The notes under the pieces were generated by a model. That model searched no databases. It was not told the origin of the DNA and worked only from the letters and a program-made list of their open reading frames with translations. Shown one piece after another: positions 17,679-26,320 of a stretch of 64,000 nt of DNA; the first letter of the stretch is position 1, and each line of letters opens with the position of its first letter. The DNA comes from Akkermansiaceae bacterium (GTDB taxonomy: Bacteria > Verrucomicrobiota > Verrucomicrobiia > Verrucomicrobiales > Akkermansiaceae): contig JAGYIT010000017.1 in NCBI GenBank assembly GCA_018402445.1, positions 310,001 to 374,000 on the forward strand, read 5' to 3'. Made by a program: the position numbers and the translations under genes.

Positions 17679-18992
17679 TCAGCGGTTCGACTTGGGTTTC
17701 GAAATCGGGAGGATGGGCGCGGCTTTGATTTCCGCGTGGAGTTCCCGTAGGCGGGCGGTGAGGGTGGAGGTGAGTTCGGGTTTCGCGGCGGAGAGGTCTT
17801 TGGATTCGGAGGGGTCTTCGCGGAGGTTATAAAGAGCGGGTGGGGTTTCCTTTTTGGGGTCTTCGCGGAGGACGAGTTTCCAATCGCCGGAGCGGAGCGC
17901 CTGCGGGTCGGGGTTCATGCCGTGCCAGTGGAGGAGTTCGGTGCGATGGGGGGCGTTTTCCTTTCCTAGCAGGGCGTCCCAGAGATCGAGTCCGTCGATG
18001 GGAGGCTTGCTGGTGGATTTCGATTTCCAGTCGATGCCGCAGGCTCTGGATAGGGTGGGAAGGAGATCGATGGCGGCGATGAGCATGTCGCTTTCCGATC
18101 CGGGCGGGATCCTGCTGGGCCATGAGACGATACAGGGCACGCGGGTGCCGCCTTCGAGGGGGCTCCACTTCATGCCGCGCAAGGGGTGGGCGCTGGCCTG
18201 CTCGCCTTTCTGGGGGCCGTTGTCGGAGGTGAAGACGACGAGGGTGTCCTTTTCGAGGCCGAGTTCGCGCACCACTTCTAACAGCTCGCCGATGCGGGCG
18301 TCCATTTCCTCGACAACATCACCGTAGGCTCCGAAGGTGGATTTTCCTTTCCAATCCGGATGCGCTTCGACGGGGAAATGGGGCGCGGTGTAGGGTAGAT
18401 AGAGAAAGAAGGGCTTATCGCGATTTTGCTTCACGAAGCGGATTGCCTCGGTGGTGAATTTTTCTGTTAGAAGGCGGTTGTCGAAGGGTTTTTCCACGAC
18501 CTCATCGCCGCGCCAGATGTCCTTCACTTGGTTGTTGCTGTGAGTGAGGTAGTAGGTGTTAGCGAAGCCTTGGGCAGAGGGGCGGGTCTCCGCTTGGTCG
18601 CCGATGTGCCATTTCCCGGAGAGGGCGGTGGCGTAGCCTTCGGATTGGAAAATTTCCGCGAGGGTGAGTGCTTCGGGGGACATGCCGTCGCGCATGCCCA
18701 TCAGGTATCCCGCGACGCCTTGCGTCCAGCCGAGCCGCACGGGATAGGCACCTGTTAGAAGAGCCATGCGCGAGGGTGTGCAGACAGAGGCTCCTGCATG
18801 GAAGCCGGTCAGGCGTGTGCCGCCCGCCGCGAGTTTGTCGAGGACAGGAGTCTTGATCGAGGGGTGGCCGTAGCAGCCCAGATCGTGGTAGCCGAGGTCA
18901 TCGGCCATGATGAGGATGACGTTGGGCGGGCGTGTATCCCCCAAGGCGGAGGAGACGGCGGCTAGGAGGAGTGCGGCGAGGCGGGATGTCAT
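17679..18992 (-). CDS. Secreted sulfatase (formylglycine-dependent)
   Basis: A 437-residue type I sulfatase that would remove sulfate esters from polysaccharides after maturation of a cysteine to formylglycine. The maturation motif is CTPSRMALLTG (CxPSR). Metal and active-site blocks are ILIMADDLGYHDLGCYGH, LSGKWHIG and VFTSDNGPQ. A signal peptide (MTSRLAALLLAAVSSALG) precedes the catalytic domain, so the enzyme is periplasmic or outside. The C-terminal subdomain includes LRSGDWKLVLREDP and LYNLREDPSESKDLS. Neighbouring esterases suggest degradation of sulfated, acetylated glycans. Confidence 0.95.
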   Translation of the reverse strand: MTSRLAALLLAAVSSALGDTRPPNVILIMADDLGYHDLGCYGHPSIKTPVLDKLAAGGTRLTGFHAGASVCTPSRMALLTGAYPVRLGWTQGVAGYLMGMRDGMSPEALTLAEIFQSEGYATALSGKWHIGDQAETRPSAQGFANTYYLTHSNNQVKDIWRGDEVVEKPFDNRLLTEKFTTEAIRFVKQNRDKPFFLYLPYTAPHFPVEAHPDWKGKSTFGAYGDVVEEMDARIGELLEVVRELGLEKDTLVVFTSDNGPQKGEQASAHPLRGMKWSPLEGGTRVPCIVSWPSRIPPGSESDMLIAAIDLLPTLSRACGIDWKSKSTSKPPIDGLDLWDALLGKENAPHRTELLHWHGMNPDPQALRSGDWKLVLREDPKKETPPALYNLREDPSESKDLSAAKPELTSTLTARLRELHAEIKAAPILPISKPKSNR

Positions 18993-19020
18993 GAGGTTAT
19001 GGGAAATTAGGGGTTAGGAG

Positions 19021-19073
19021 TGGGGACAGGATGTCCCCACGACGGACTGGGACTGCAAGTCCCAGCCACGATG
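19021..19073. repeat. Paired-hairpin intergenic repeat (REP-like)
   Basis: Two adjacent palindromes lie upstream of the sulfatase gene: GTGGGGACA-g-GATGTCCCCAC type (stem GTGGGGACA with TGTCCCCAC) and CTGGGACT-gca-AGTCCCAG. The two hairpins are joined by GACGGA. The design resembles repetitive extragenic palindromes. It also sits between the divergently placed sulfatase start and the stop of the CAP-domain gene, so it could affect transcript ends. Confidence 0.6.
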
Positions 19074-19106
19074 GCTCCGTTAATCTCAAACTTCTCATTT
19101 CGAATC

Positions 19107-20186
19107 TCATTTCCTGGCATTACCTGTCATCATCGTCCAGTGGATGCCGGAGATGCCGACACCCAGGGTATCGCCGCCGCCGAACATGATGAAGCGGTGG
19201 CCGTCCGATGCGAACCAACCGCCATACGCGGCGTTGTGATCCGTGGATCCCATGAAAATGTTCTCGCCGGATCCATTTCCCGCGAAGCCCGCCAGCCGCG
19301 CCCGATCCCATGGCGTCTTTTTGTCCGGCACCGGCGATTCGTGGGCGAAGAACCCGAGCTTGGCCATGTCCGCGCTGTGTCCCCGGCAGGCGTCGGAGAG
19401 TTTTTCCTCGAGGGTTCTCGGAGGCAGCCCGAGGAGCGCGCGTTCCCGGTTGAGGAGGTTGGCGAAGTCCTTCATCGACGATGTTGCCCAGCGGCCCAGT
19501 GCGTCGTGGGCTTTTTCCGCGGCGGCGTGGGCCGCCAGCCCGTTGCGTGTGGCCGCCAGCCGCTTGCGCTGGATCAGCAGATCCTTGCCCTCGGTGCTTT
19601 CCTCTAGGAGAAAGGTGCGGAGATCCGCGTCGTCCACCGAAGCGCTTTCCAGCACGTCGTCGAAGCGCTCCAGCTCGCGCGTCACTTCCGCGAGACCTTC
19701 CACGGAGACATCCACCATGGCGTCGAATCTCGCCGTGTCCGCCCCGGCCAGCCGGTTCAAGCGTTCCGTGAGCCTTTCCAAATCCTTCAGTTCCTTGCGC
19801 AGCATCTGCACCTTTTTCTCGTCCTTTTTCCAATCCGTCATGATCAGGCCCATGACGCGCTCGCGCTCGCCGTCGAGTTCCTCCGCGAGTTCGTGGTGGG
19901 CCGCATAGGGGTTGGCGGCCCTGGACCGACCCCTAACCAGCTCTTCCAGCGCCTTGGAATGGTATTTTAGCGCGGCCTCGAGCGCCTTTTGGTAATCCGG
20001 CATCGCCTCGGCTCCCATCTGCTTCCAGGAAAGGTAGGCCGCCTTGCGTTTGTCCGCCTCGGGGGAAACCATCCACCGGTTCGCGAGTTTCATGAAATCC
20101 TGCGGCGCCGCGCCCTCCTCCCCCTGGCCGGAAGCCGGTGAGTGGAGCGGGAAAAGCAAGACAATGAGAGGGAGCCAGCGGTTCAT
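19107..20186 (-). CDS. Secreted protein with C-terminal CAP/SCP domain
   Basis: A 359-residue exported protein. The signal peptide is MNRWLPLIVLLFPLHSPASG. Residues about 80-235 are charged and helical, probably coiled coil (DWKKDEKKVQMLRKELKDLE). The C-terminal CAP (CRISP/PR-1) domain shows LLNRERALLGLPP, ACRGHSADMAKLGFFAHESP, AGFAGNGSGENIFMGS and GWFASDGHRFIMF, with the His and Glu positions of the family cavity (GHSADM, GSGEN). Bacterial CAP proteins are envelope-associated and of poorly known role. Confidence 0.85.
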   Translation of the reverse strand: MNRWLPLIVLLFPLHSPASGQGEEGAAPQDFMKLANRWMVSPEADKRKAAYLSWKQMGAEAMPDYQKALEAALKYHSKALEELVRGRSRAANPYAAHHELAEELDGERERVMGLIMTDWKKDEKKVQMLRKELKDLERLTERLNRLAGADTARFDAMVDVSVEGLAEVTRELERFDDVLESASVDDADLRTFLLEESTEGKDLLIQRKRLAATRNGLAAHAAAEKAHDALGRWATSSMKDFANLLNRERALLGLPPRTLEEKLSDACRGHSADMAKLGFFAHESPVPDKKTPWDRARLAGFAGNGSGENIFMGSTDHNAAYGGWFASDGHRFIMFGGGDTLGVGISGIHWTMMTGNARK

Positions 20187-20357
20187 GGAGGTGCGTGGGG
20201 TTTTGCGGAGCCTACCCGCTAGAGCTGCGGATTCACTCCCAAAATTTTCCGGATGCCACCAGGGTTCTTTCTAGTTTTCCTTTAAACCCAAAATGATGGA
20301 TGGCACTCGGCGTAGGAGATGGGGCATTTCAGCGTCCCGGGTCGCAACTTCTGCGGT
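20187..20357. other. Intergenic, nothing recognised
   Basis: About 170 bases between the CAP-domain gene start and the stop of the Rpn-type gene. No gene, hairpin with T run or repeat was recognised. Confidence 0.4.
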
Positions 20358-21386
20358 TCAACTGCGCTTGAAACGCAACTCGTATTCCTGGTGAAGCTTC
20401 TGATGAAGCGTTTCGAGCTCCGCGAGGGGCATGGCCTCCAGAAACTCGCGGGAGGTTTGGGGCTTTTCGAGAAATTCCTCATACGCTTGGATTTTCCCGA
20501 TCCATAAGCCTTCCGCGCGGCCTTGGGAAATACCTTGGGAGATGCCTTGGGAGATGCCTTGGGAGATGCCTTGGGAGATGCCTTGGGAGATGCCTTCGAC
20601 ACGGCCTTGAGCGATTAATTTTTCTGCGACTGACATCGTGCTTCTTTCGAGTTCAGGGTTAGTTGATAGGCTAGAATAAATTTTCCCCACGTCAAGGTCG
20701 CTGTCGGCGTGAAGCGCGTAGAGCAGCATCAGACCCAAAAGCGTATCAGGAAGTTCATGCGGTGAAAAACGGGCCAGCCACTGGAAAAATCGCAGCAATT
20801 CCTTCTGCCGGGCGAGTTTCATGAGCTGGAGGACGACCTGCATCCGGGTGTCGCCTTCTTCGGTGGAGGGGTCGAAGCGAGTGAGATCGAGCAGCGAGTG
20901 CTGAAACTTCGGCAAAAACGGGAGCAGGGCGGGCGCGATTTCTTCAGACAGATCAAACAAATCCTCGAAGGAGGTGGAGATGTTCCAGGCATCCGGGCCT
21001 TGGTGGAAAACGAAGGGTAGCACGGGTGGGAGGGGGTAGCCGTGGGCTTTATGGTGCTTGGTGAAAATCTCCGTCATGTAGCCCAGCAGGCGCAGCGGCA
21101 TGGCCGGGTCTGGCGTGCTTTGGTGCTCGAAAAGAAGATAGAGCAAAGTTTCCCGCTGACCCATACGGACGGAGAAAAGCAGATCCGAATGCACCTGCTG
21201 GAGGCTGGACTTCACGAACGAACCCGGAATCACCACCAGCGAGTTCCAGTCGATTTTCGCCGTGATGGCTGGCGGCAGGTGACTCTTGAAAAACGCGGTC
21301 GCGTGCTCCGGCTGGGAGAAAACCGCCTTGAAAAATCCGTCGTTGGTATGTGCGGCGGGCGTGAGCGATTCTCCGGCTGTTTCCAC
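20358..21386 (-). CDS. Rpn-family recombination-promoting nuclease / putative transposase
   Basis: A 342-residue protein of the Rpn (PD-(D/E)XK nuclease, formerly transposase_31) family. The opening HTNDGFFKAVFSQPEHATAF and the following HSDLLFSVRMGQRETLLYLL and FEHQSTPDPAMPLRLLGYM carry the family's catalytic core (the Asp of HSDLLF, the Glu and Gln of FEHQS). The start appears to be GTG 21386. Between residues about 268 and 291 it has six tandem GISQ units, encoded by a 12-bp direct repeat, followed by GRAEGLWIGKIQAYEEFLEK. Rpn proteins act in horizontal-transfer-linked recombination; cellular role here unknown. Confidence 0.85.
   Translation of the reverse strand: METAGESLTPAAHTNDGFFKAVFSQPEHATAFFKSHLPPAITAKIDWNSLVVIPGSFVKSSLQQVHSDLLFSVRMGQRETLLYLLFEHQSTPDPAMPLRLLGYMTEIFTKHHKAHGYPLPPVLPFVFHQGPDAWNISTSFEDLFDLSEEIAPALLPFLPKFQHSLLDLTRFDPSTEEGDTRMQVVLQLMKLARQKELLRFFQWLARFSPHELPDTLLGLMLLYALHADSDLDVGKIYSSLSTNPELERSTMSVAEKLIAQGRVEGISQGISQGISQGISQGISQGISQGRAEGLWIGKIQAYEEFLEKPQTSREFLEAMPLAELETLHQKLHQEYELRFKRS
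20521..20592. repeat. 12-bp tandem repeat inside the Rpn gene
   Basis: Six head-to-tail 12-mers: one variant CCTTGGGAAATA and five identical CCTTGGGAGATG units. Each adds the tetrapeptide GISQ to the protein, so changes in copy number stay in frame. Confidence 0.95.
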
Positions 21387-21536
21387 GAGGCGAAGACTCC
21401 ATCAAACAGGCCGGAGACACAACAACGGTTTTGTTCGGAGAAAATGCCCGATAAGCACCCAATTTTCCACATAGGTTCATCCGTGATGAGCCGTTCCCTT
21501 GTGTAGGAAATCTGCGGAGTCCACCGCGTGCGCGCC
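21387..21536. other. Intergenic, nothing recognised
   Basis: About 150 bases upstream of the Rpn-type gene with no supported feature; likely contains its promoter. Confidence 0.4.
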
Positions 21537-21722
21537 CTACCTTTTATCGGGAGAGGATACGGATGGCTCGTTTTTTCGGATGCTCGGCTGGGCCACGAGA
21601 TAGCAGCCGCCCACCAGCAGGATCGCCAGCATCAGCGAGACCCGCATGAAAAGCACCAGCAACTGGCGGCTCATCTTCGGCGGCATTTTCACCTCGAGGG
21701 CGCCGGATTTTTCCTCAGCCAT
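21537..21722 (-). CDS. Small single-pass membrane protein, hypothetical
   Basis: A 61-residue protein from ATG 21722: a charged start (MAEEKSGALEVKMPPKMSRQ), a strong hydrophobic helix (LLVLFMRVSLMLAILLVGGC) and a polar tail. I recognise no family. Acceptance rests on the clean membrane-protein pattern and free space around it. An upstream extension to 21827 is possible but reads less like coding sequence. Confidence 0.45.
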   Translation of the reverse strand: MAEEKSGALEVKMPPKMSRQLLVLFMRVSLMLAILLVGGCYLVAQPSIRKNEPSVSSPDKR

Positions 21723-21799
21723 GTCGATGATCGTCCGTGATAACGCTGGCCTATGTCGAGCGATTAAGCCCGTGTTTCCCAAATAGAACCTAGGATTGC

Positions 21800-22662
21800 C
21801 TAATTCCCGATGACCTTCGCCAGCCATGCGCGGGAGGTGTCGCGCGCTGGGGATGGACGCAGAATCCAGGCATCGTTGTGGTTTCGGAATCCGGTTTTGA
21901 GGAAGGTGAAATGGCCGGTGACGCCTGCGTTTTCCAAATGCGTGCGGGTGCCTGCGAGCGGGACTTCGCTGCAGATGAGTTGCGGTCTGCCCTTGAGCCG
22001 GGCGAGGCGCTGGCGGGCGGATGCGGCGTCGGCTCCGGCGAAGGGCCAGCGCGTAATGACGCCGTCGTAGTGGCTGTAGCAGACGAAGCCGCGCCAGAGT
22101 TTGGCGATCTCATCGTCATGCAGGCCGATGGCGTTCGCGGCGATCGCGCCGCGCGAGAAGCCGCTGAGGATCACGCGTTCGGGGTCGCCGAAAAAGCGTT
22201 CGCAGAGGGCGGGGACGGCGCGCTTGAGGAAGGCGACGGTGCTGTCGGGTCGGTAATCCGGGGCGTCCCCCACCAGCTGATGGCGGGTTTGTCTCCGGCT
22301 TCATTGAGGAAAGGCACGCAGGCCCAGATGTAACCCTTCCCGCCGCTCAGCCCGTAGCCGAGCTTGCTGCCTTCCGGCAGGCCGCTGCTGGTGTCGCCGT
22401 AGCTGTTTTTGAAATTCCCGTTGCCGGCGAGTTCGATGATGACGGGAAACTTTTTCCCCTGCGCCCAATCGGTGGGCAGATAGAGGATGACGGGCGGGGT
22501 GCCTTCGAAAAGCTCCAGGCTCACGCGTTTCCCCGCAGCCGGCGGGCCATCGCTGAGTTGCGGGATGCTGAGGTCGGCGGGGACGGTGGAGATGTCGGGC
22601 AGCGGCGCGGCATGGAGGGACGCGCAGGCGCAGGCTAGCAACAACGACGGCCTGAACGCCAC
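21800..22662 (-). pseudogene. Secreted alpha/beta hydrolase, frameshifted
   Basis: On the minus strand from GTG 22662: signal peptide (AFRPSLLLACACASLHAAP), then VILYLPTDWAQGKKFPVIIE, LAGNGNFKNSYGDTSSGLPE and GGKGYIWACVPFLNEAGDKP ending ISWWG. At a C run on the plus strand (22267-22271) the frame changes; one more base would continue as DAPDYRPDSTVAFLKRAV and PERVILSGFSRGAIAANAIG, which holds the nucleophile elbow GFSRG, then HFTFLKTGFRNHNDAWILRP with the likely catalytic His. So both halves of a hydrolase of about 286 residues are present and only one base apart. Either a recent pseudogene or a homopolymer sequence error. Confidence 0.75.
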
Positions 22663-22676
22663 GGTAAGGAAAGAAT

Positions 22677-22850
22677 TCGAACCACGGATGAACGCGGATA
22701 AACACGGATGAAAAGAGGGCAATAAGCATCCGGCAGCCAATCCGGTGCTTCCATTATGTATCAAAATTTCCCCTAAGCGATTCATAACCTCATCTTATCC
22801 GTGTGCATCAGCGTTCATCCGCGGTTCTTCTTTTCATTTAGGCAGGTTAT
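22677..22850. repeat. Inverted pair of dispersed word repeats
   Basis: Two related elements face each other: ACCACGGATGAACGCGGATA followed by AACACGGATGA at about 22680-22710, and the opposite-strand type TTATCCGTGTGCATCAGCGT followed by TCATCCGCGG at about 22796-22825. They bracket a stretch without genes. The same GGATGAACGCGGATAAACACGGATGA theme is familiar from intergenic DNA of several environmental phyla. Confidence 0.65.
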
Positions 22851-22886
22851 CTCGCTCATGCAAGAATCAGGGATGTGGACGACGGT

Positions 22887-24893
22887 TCATTTCTTTTGGA
22901 GTTCGAGCATGGCCTTGCCCATGGCTTCGCCGATTTCGAGATAGGATTCGGCGTTGGCGTGGTAGGTCGTTTCCGCGGATGCGGGTGAAACGGCGGCGGG
23001 GCGGAGGAAAGGGCGGGTGTCGATGGCGATGATTTTATTGGACGGATCGGAGGCGGCGAGCTGGGCGTCGCGCACCTTGGCGGCGTGGGTGCCGTCCCAG
23101 CCGATGGCGGCGATGACGACCGGCAGCTCCGGTTTGCCGAGATCCTTGCGCAGGTCGCGGATGAGGCTGTTCAGGTGCTTTTCGTATTCCGCGGCCATGC
23201 GCGGCGAGGCGGCGTCGGCGATGCCCTGGAACCAGACGAGGCCGCCCAGTTCGACGGGCTGGCCCTTGTAACCGGGATAGTAGCGATCCATGTCGGCGAG
23301 CGTTTTTTTCACGCCGTTGATCAGCTCCATGTATTCCTGGCCGCTCATCAGGTAGTTTTCCGGATCGAGCCATGCGTCGATGTGCTTGAGGCCGGTGCCG
23401 GTGTGTTCGGCGTTGCCGGGGTTCTTGTAAACGTTCGCCTTGCCCTCGAAATGTTTCATCACCGCGTTCTGGTAGCTGCCGGTGATGGAGTCGCCGATGA
23501 GCAGCACGCGCGGCAACGGTTTGCTTTTGTTGGGGCGGGAGGCGAGCGCGGCTTCGATGGCCTCGATGGCTTTGGCGGAAAGGTTGCCCACGCTGTGGAC
23601 GTCGGGCGCTTTGGGAAAACCTTGGCGGAGGGACTCGGCGTAGAGGTCGTTGATGAGGACGCCGTTCTCCTTCATGATCTTTTCCGCGACGGCGTTGTAG
23701 CGCGGCGGATCCTCGGCGAAGCGGCTGATGATGTCCTTGTGCATCGGCGTGATGGAACCCCAGACGAGGGTCGCGCCGGTGGCTTTCATTTTCGCGACGA
23801 GCTCGCGGAGGTTCTTCTCGAAGACATCGAGCGGGGTGGTGAGCTTGCCGGTGAACTTGTTGCTGTGCCATTTGTCGCCGGGCTTGGGGTCGCGGTAGGC
23901 CATGTCCCAGACGCCCCAGTTGAAATGGATCACGTCCCACTTCGCATCCGCCGCCGCGCCGCCGCCGCCGGAGGGAGGCAGGTAATCCTGCGCGAGCGAA
24001 CGGGAGCCGCGTGCGAAACCGGAGGGATGGGTGCCGAAGCGCAGCAGCATGACGGGTTCCTCGAAATGGTCGCCGAGCGTGCATCCGAGCGTCTGCTCGA
24101 TGCCGATCATGCCGCGCGGCTTGCGGCCTCCGTAGGCGGGATCGGCGACCTTGAGGAAGGTGCCGGCGGTTTCCGTGTTGTTGTGGATCGGGTGGGCGTC
24201 GAAGAGCACGACGTCGTCGCGGGTGGCGTTGAGGGACGCGTATCGCGGCTTATCTAACAGAACCGTGCTAAGGGCGCCGGGCTTGTCGAGCAGCGGGATG
24301 CGGAAGGCGTGGCCGGGCTTTCCGAAAAAAACGGTGCGGAAGGCGTGGCGGGTGCCGGGTGTGAGTTTCACCGGGGTGATCGTCGGCTCCGCTTGGCCGG
24401 GGGCGCGGCGGTAGGTTTCGGTGCCGTTGACCTCGGTCACGTTGAACGACGAGTCCCCTTCCCCGGCGCGGAACTCGTAGCGGCCTTCGTAGGGCACCTC
24501 CACCCAGCCGCGCACGACGGTGGTGTGGCCGTCTTTCATGGCGGCCTCGGGAAAGGGCGTGAAAGGCACCGGCTCGCGGCCGCGCTTGCCGCGCTCGATC
24601 TGGCGGGTGCGTTGCTCGCCCAGCTCGACCGTCGCGGTGGCGAGCGGTTTCATTTTTTCGTAATCCGCATCCGGTGAATAAGCGCCCGCATAGACCGAGG
24701 CGGACGCGTGTTTCATGGGCTCGCCCGCCGTTTTCTCCGCGTTCGGGTAAAACGTCTCGAACACGCCGTCGGTGCGGCCCTCGATGGGGGCTTGCTCCAG
24801 GATCAGCTCGTCGCCCGCGAGGAGGAAGAGCTTGATCGGTTTTTCGGAGGCGAGGAGCGGGAGGGAGCAGAGGAGAAGGGCGAGAAATTTCAT
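22887..24893 (-). CDS. Secreted multidomain esterase with interleaved CE6-like and SGNH-like segments
   Basis: A 668-residue exported protein (signal peptide MKFLALLLCSLPLLA). It opens like a sialate/CE6 acetylesterase (KPIKLFLLAGDELILEQAPI), but the usual GQSNM nucleophile block is absent at that place. A PA14-like or beta-rich part follows (VRGWVEVPYEGRYEFRAGEG). Then an SGNH-hydrolase pattern appears in swapped order: KWDVIHFNWGVWDMAYRDP and PDVHSVGNLSAKAIEAIEAA come before RVLLIGDSITGSYQNAVMKH, which has the GDSI nucleophile. The end returns to the CE6 type (ELGGLVWFQGIADAASPRMA, YEKHLNSLIRDLRKDLGKPE, ELPVVIAAIGWDG). A glycan esterase is likely; the exact activity is not. Confidence 0.75.
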   Translation of the reverse strand: MKFLALLLCSLPLLASEKPIKLFLLAGDELILEQAPIEGRTDGVFETFYPNAEKTAGEPMKHASASVYAGAYSPDADYEKMKPLATATVELGEQRTRQIERGKRGREPVPFTPFPEAAMKDGHTTVVRGWVEVPYEGRYEFRAGEGDSSFNVTEVNGTETYRRAPGQAEPTITPVKLTPGTRHAFRTVFFGKPGHAFRIPLLDKPGALSTVLLDKPRYASLNATRDDVVLFDAHPIHNNTETAGTFLKVADPAYGGRKPRGMIGIEQTLGCTLGDHFEEPVMLLRFGTHPSGFARGSRSLAQDYLPPSGGGGAAADAKWDVIHFNWGVWDMAYRDPKPGDKWHSNKFTGKLTTPLDVFEKNLRELVAKMKATGATLVWGSITPMHKDIISRFAEDPPRYNAVAEKIMKENGVLINDLYAESLRQGFPKAPDVHSVGNLSAKAIEAIEAALASRPNKSKPLPRVLLIGDSITGSYQNAVMKHFEGKANVYKNPGNAEHTGTGLKHIDAWLDPENYLMSGQEYMELINGVKKTLADMDRYYPGYKGQPVELGGLVWFQGIADAASPRMAAEYEKHLNSLIRDLRKDLGKPELPVVIAAIGWDGTHAAKVRDAQLAASDPSNKIIAIDTRPFLRPAAVSPASAETTYHANAESYLEIGEAMGKAMLELQKK

Positions 24894-24916
24894 TGTGATG
24901 ACATAGGGAGCCTCAG

Positions 24917-26320
24917 CTATTCCTGCCGCAGGCGGATCGCGAGGGTGGGTGCCGGGAGCGTGGGATGGCGGTGGCTGGCGATGCCGTGGATTAGCCCGGT
25001 GCTGTCCGTTTCGGCGGTTTCGCGGACGACGATCAGGGTGATGGTTGATCCCGAGCGCTCACGCAGGTATTCCGCGAGAGTGTCCGCCTCAATGCCGAAG
25101 AGACCGCTTTGGACTCCTTGCGGGACGACGAAGGTGCCGAGCCTGCGGACTTCATGGGCGACGAGGCCAGCTCCCGTATTTTTGACGTTGGCCGGGGCGT
25201 TTCCACGGGACAGCTCGGCCTCATCCCATGGCTGGTCGGCACCCGTCAGCCCGTAAACCGAAAAGGTCGCATCGGGCACATGAGAGGCCAAGCCGAGGCC
25301 GGTAGGTGCGAAATTCAGCATCAGCCTCGCGGATCCGATGCGGGCGGGATCGACGCCGGAGAGATCAAAACCAAGGTAGGTTTTGCGGTGGAAACCGTCC
25401 TGTCCGTGTTTCACGTAGAGGAGGTGTTCGGAATCGGTGTGGAGTGTGTAGCCGATGTAGGCGTCCTTGGATGCTTCGAGCATCATCCAATCGGGGCCGC
25501 TGGGCAGGAACTCGGGTTTGCCAGAGGGAAAGCGTTCGTCGAAACCATCGGTGACCGGGCCGGTCTTGCTGCCCTCGACGGAGGCGCGCTGGCCGGTGCG
25601 GAGCGCGACCACCTGCCCGGTCGCCGGATTTTCCATCTCGACGAGTCCGTCGAAGACCTGGGTGCGGGTGTCGCCGGATTCGGGATCCACGCAGACGGAG
25701 AAGCGCGTTCCGTAGTCGATAACCATGGCCGAGGGGGTGCCGATGCGGAAACCGGTGGCTGATTCCGGCACCTGCGCGACGGCGGTGCCGTGGGTGATGT
25801 GGCAGTTCATGGCGTCGATGATCCGTAGTTCCGCCGGGGCTTCGAGGGAAACCTCGGCACCGGAATCGAAGCGGATGACGGCGAGGCCTTCCTGCAGTTG
25901 CAAGGTGCCTTGTCCGAGGCGGGAGCCTTCGCGGGTGGGCAAATCGCCGCCACCCCAGCGGGCGGAAGAGGCGGTTTGGAGCGTGGCGAAGGATTTCGGT
26001 GGCTTGTTTTTTCCCGATACCAGCACCGCCAGCAGCGCGATGACCGCTGCCGCCGCGATCCACCGCGTGCGCCGGAAAGGGACTGGCTTAGCGGCGTGGG
26101 CCGGCGTGGTCTGCGGCATGTCATCCGCGCCACTCCCGCCATTGTATTCCAGATGAAGCCGGGCGTGCAGATCCATCAGCGCGCGGTATTCGCGGCGCGC
26201 TTCCGCGCTGTCTGTTAGAATCCGGTTGAACTCGCGGCGACCCGACTCATCGAGTTCCCCGTCCAAGGCCTCGGCGAGGAGTGGACGGAATCGCTTTTCA
26301 TCAAAATCCGGTGTCTTCAT
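24917..26320 (-). CDS. FecR-type anti-sigma protein with C-terminal DNRLRE-like domain
   Basis: A 467-residue membrane protein. The N-terminal part (RFRPLLAEALDGELDESGRR) resembles a zinc-less anti-sigma region, followed by one membrane helix (RTRWIAAAAVIALLAVLVSG, about residues 85-104). Then a FecR domain: RLGQGTLQLQEGLAVIRFDS, GTPSAMVIDYGTRFSVCVDP, and DTRTQVFDGLVEMENPATGQ. The last third matches a DNRLRE-type adhesion module (ASKDAYIGYTLHTDSEHLLY, RKTYLGFDLSGVDP). The start overlaps the stop of the ECF sigma gene by ATGA, so the two form a coupled regulatory pair that would transmit an envelope signal. Confidence 0.88.
   Translation of the reverse strand: MKTPDFDEKRFRPLLAEALDGELDESGRREFNRILTDSAEARREYRALMDLHARLHLEYNGGSGADDMPQTTPAHAAKPVPFRRTRWIAAAAVIALLAVLVSGKNKPPKSFATLQTASSARWGGGDLPTREGSRLGQGTLQLQEGLAVIRFDSGAEVSLEAPAELRIIDAMNCHITHGTAVAQVPESATGFRIGTPSAMVIDYGTRFSVCVDPESGDTRTQVFDGLVEMENPATGQVVALRTGQRASVEGSKTGPVTDGFDERFPSGKPEFLPSGPDWMMLEASKDAYIGYTLHTDSEHLLYVKHGQDGFHRKTYLGFDLSGVDPARIGSARLMLNFAPTGLGLASHVPDATFSVYGLTGADQPWDEAELSRGNAPANVKNTGAGLVAHEVRRLGTFVVPQGVQSGLFGIEADTLAEYLRERSGSTITLIVVRETAETDSTGLIHGIASHRHPTLPAPTLAIRLRQE

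Noticed and set aside
20282..20602. ASPK-repeat protein on the minus strand in another frame
   Set aside because: Out-of-frame reading of the 12-bp repeat of the Rpn gene; no start context and no family.
22887..24257. Plus-strand reading frame of about 390 codons
   Set aside because: Antisense of the multidomain esterase; Val/Gly/Asp-rich shadow without motifs.
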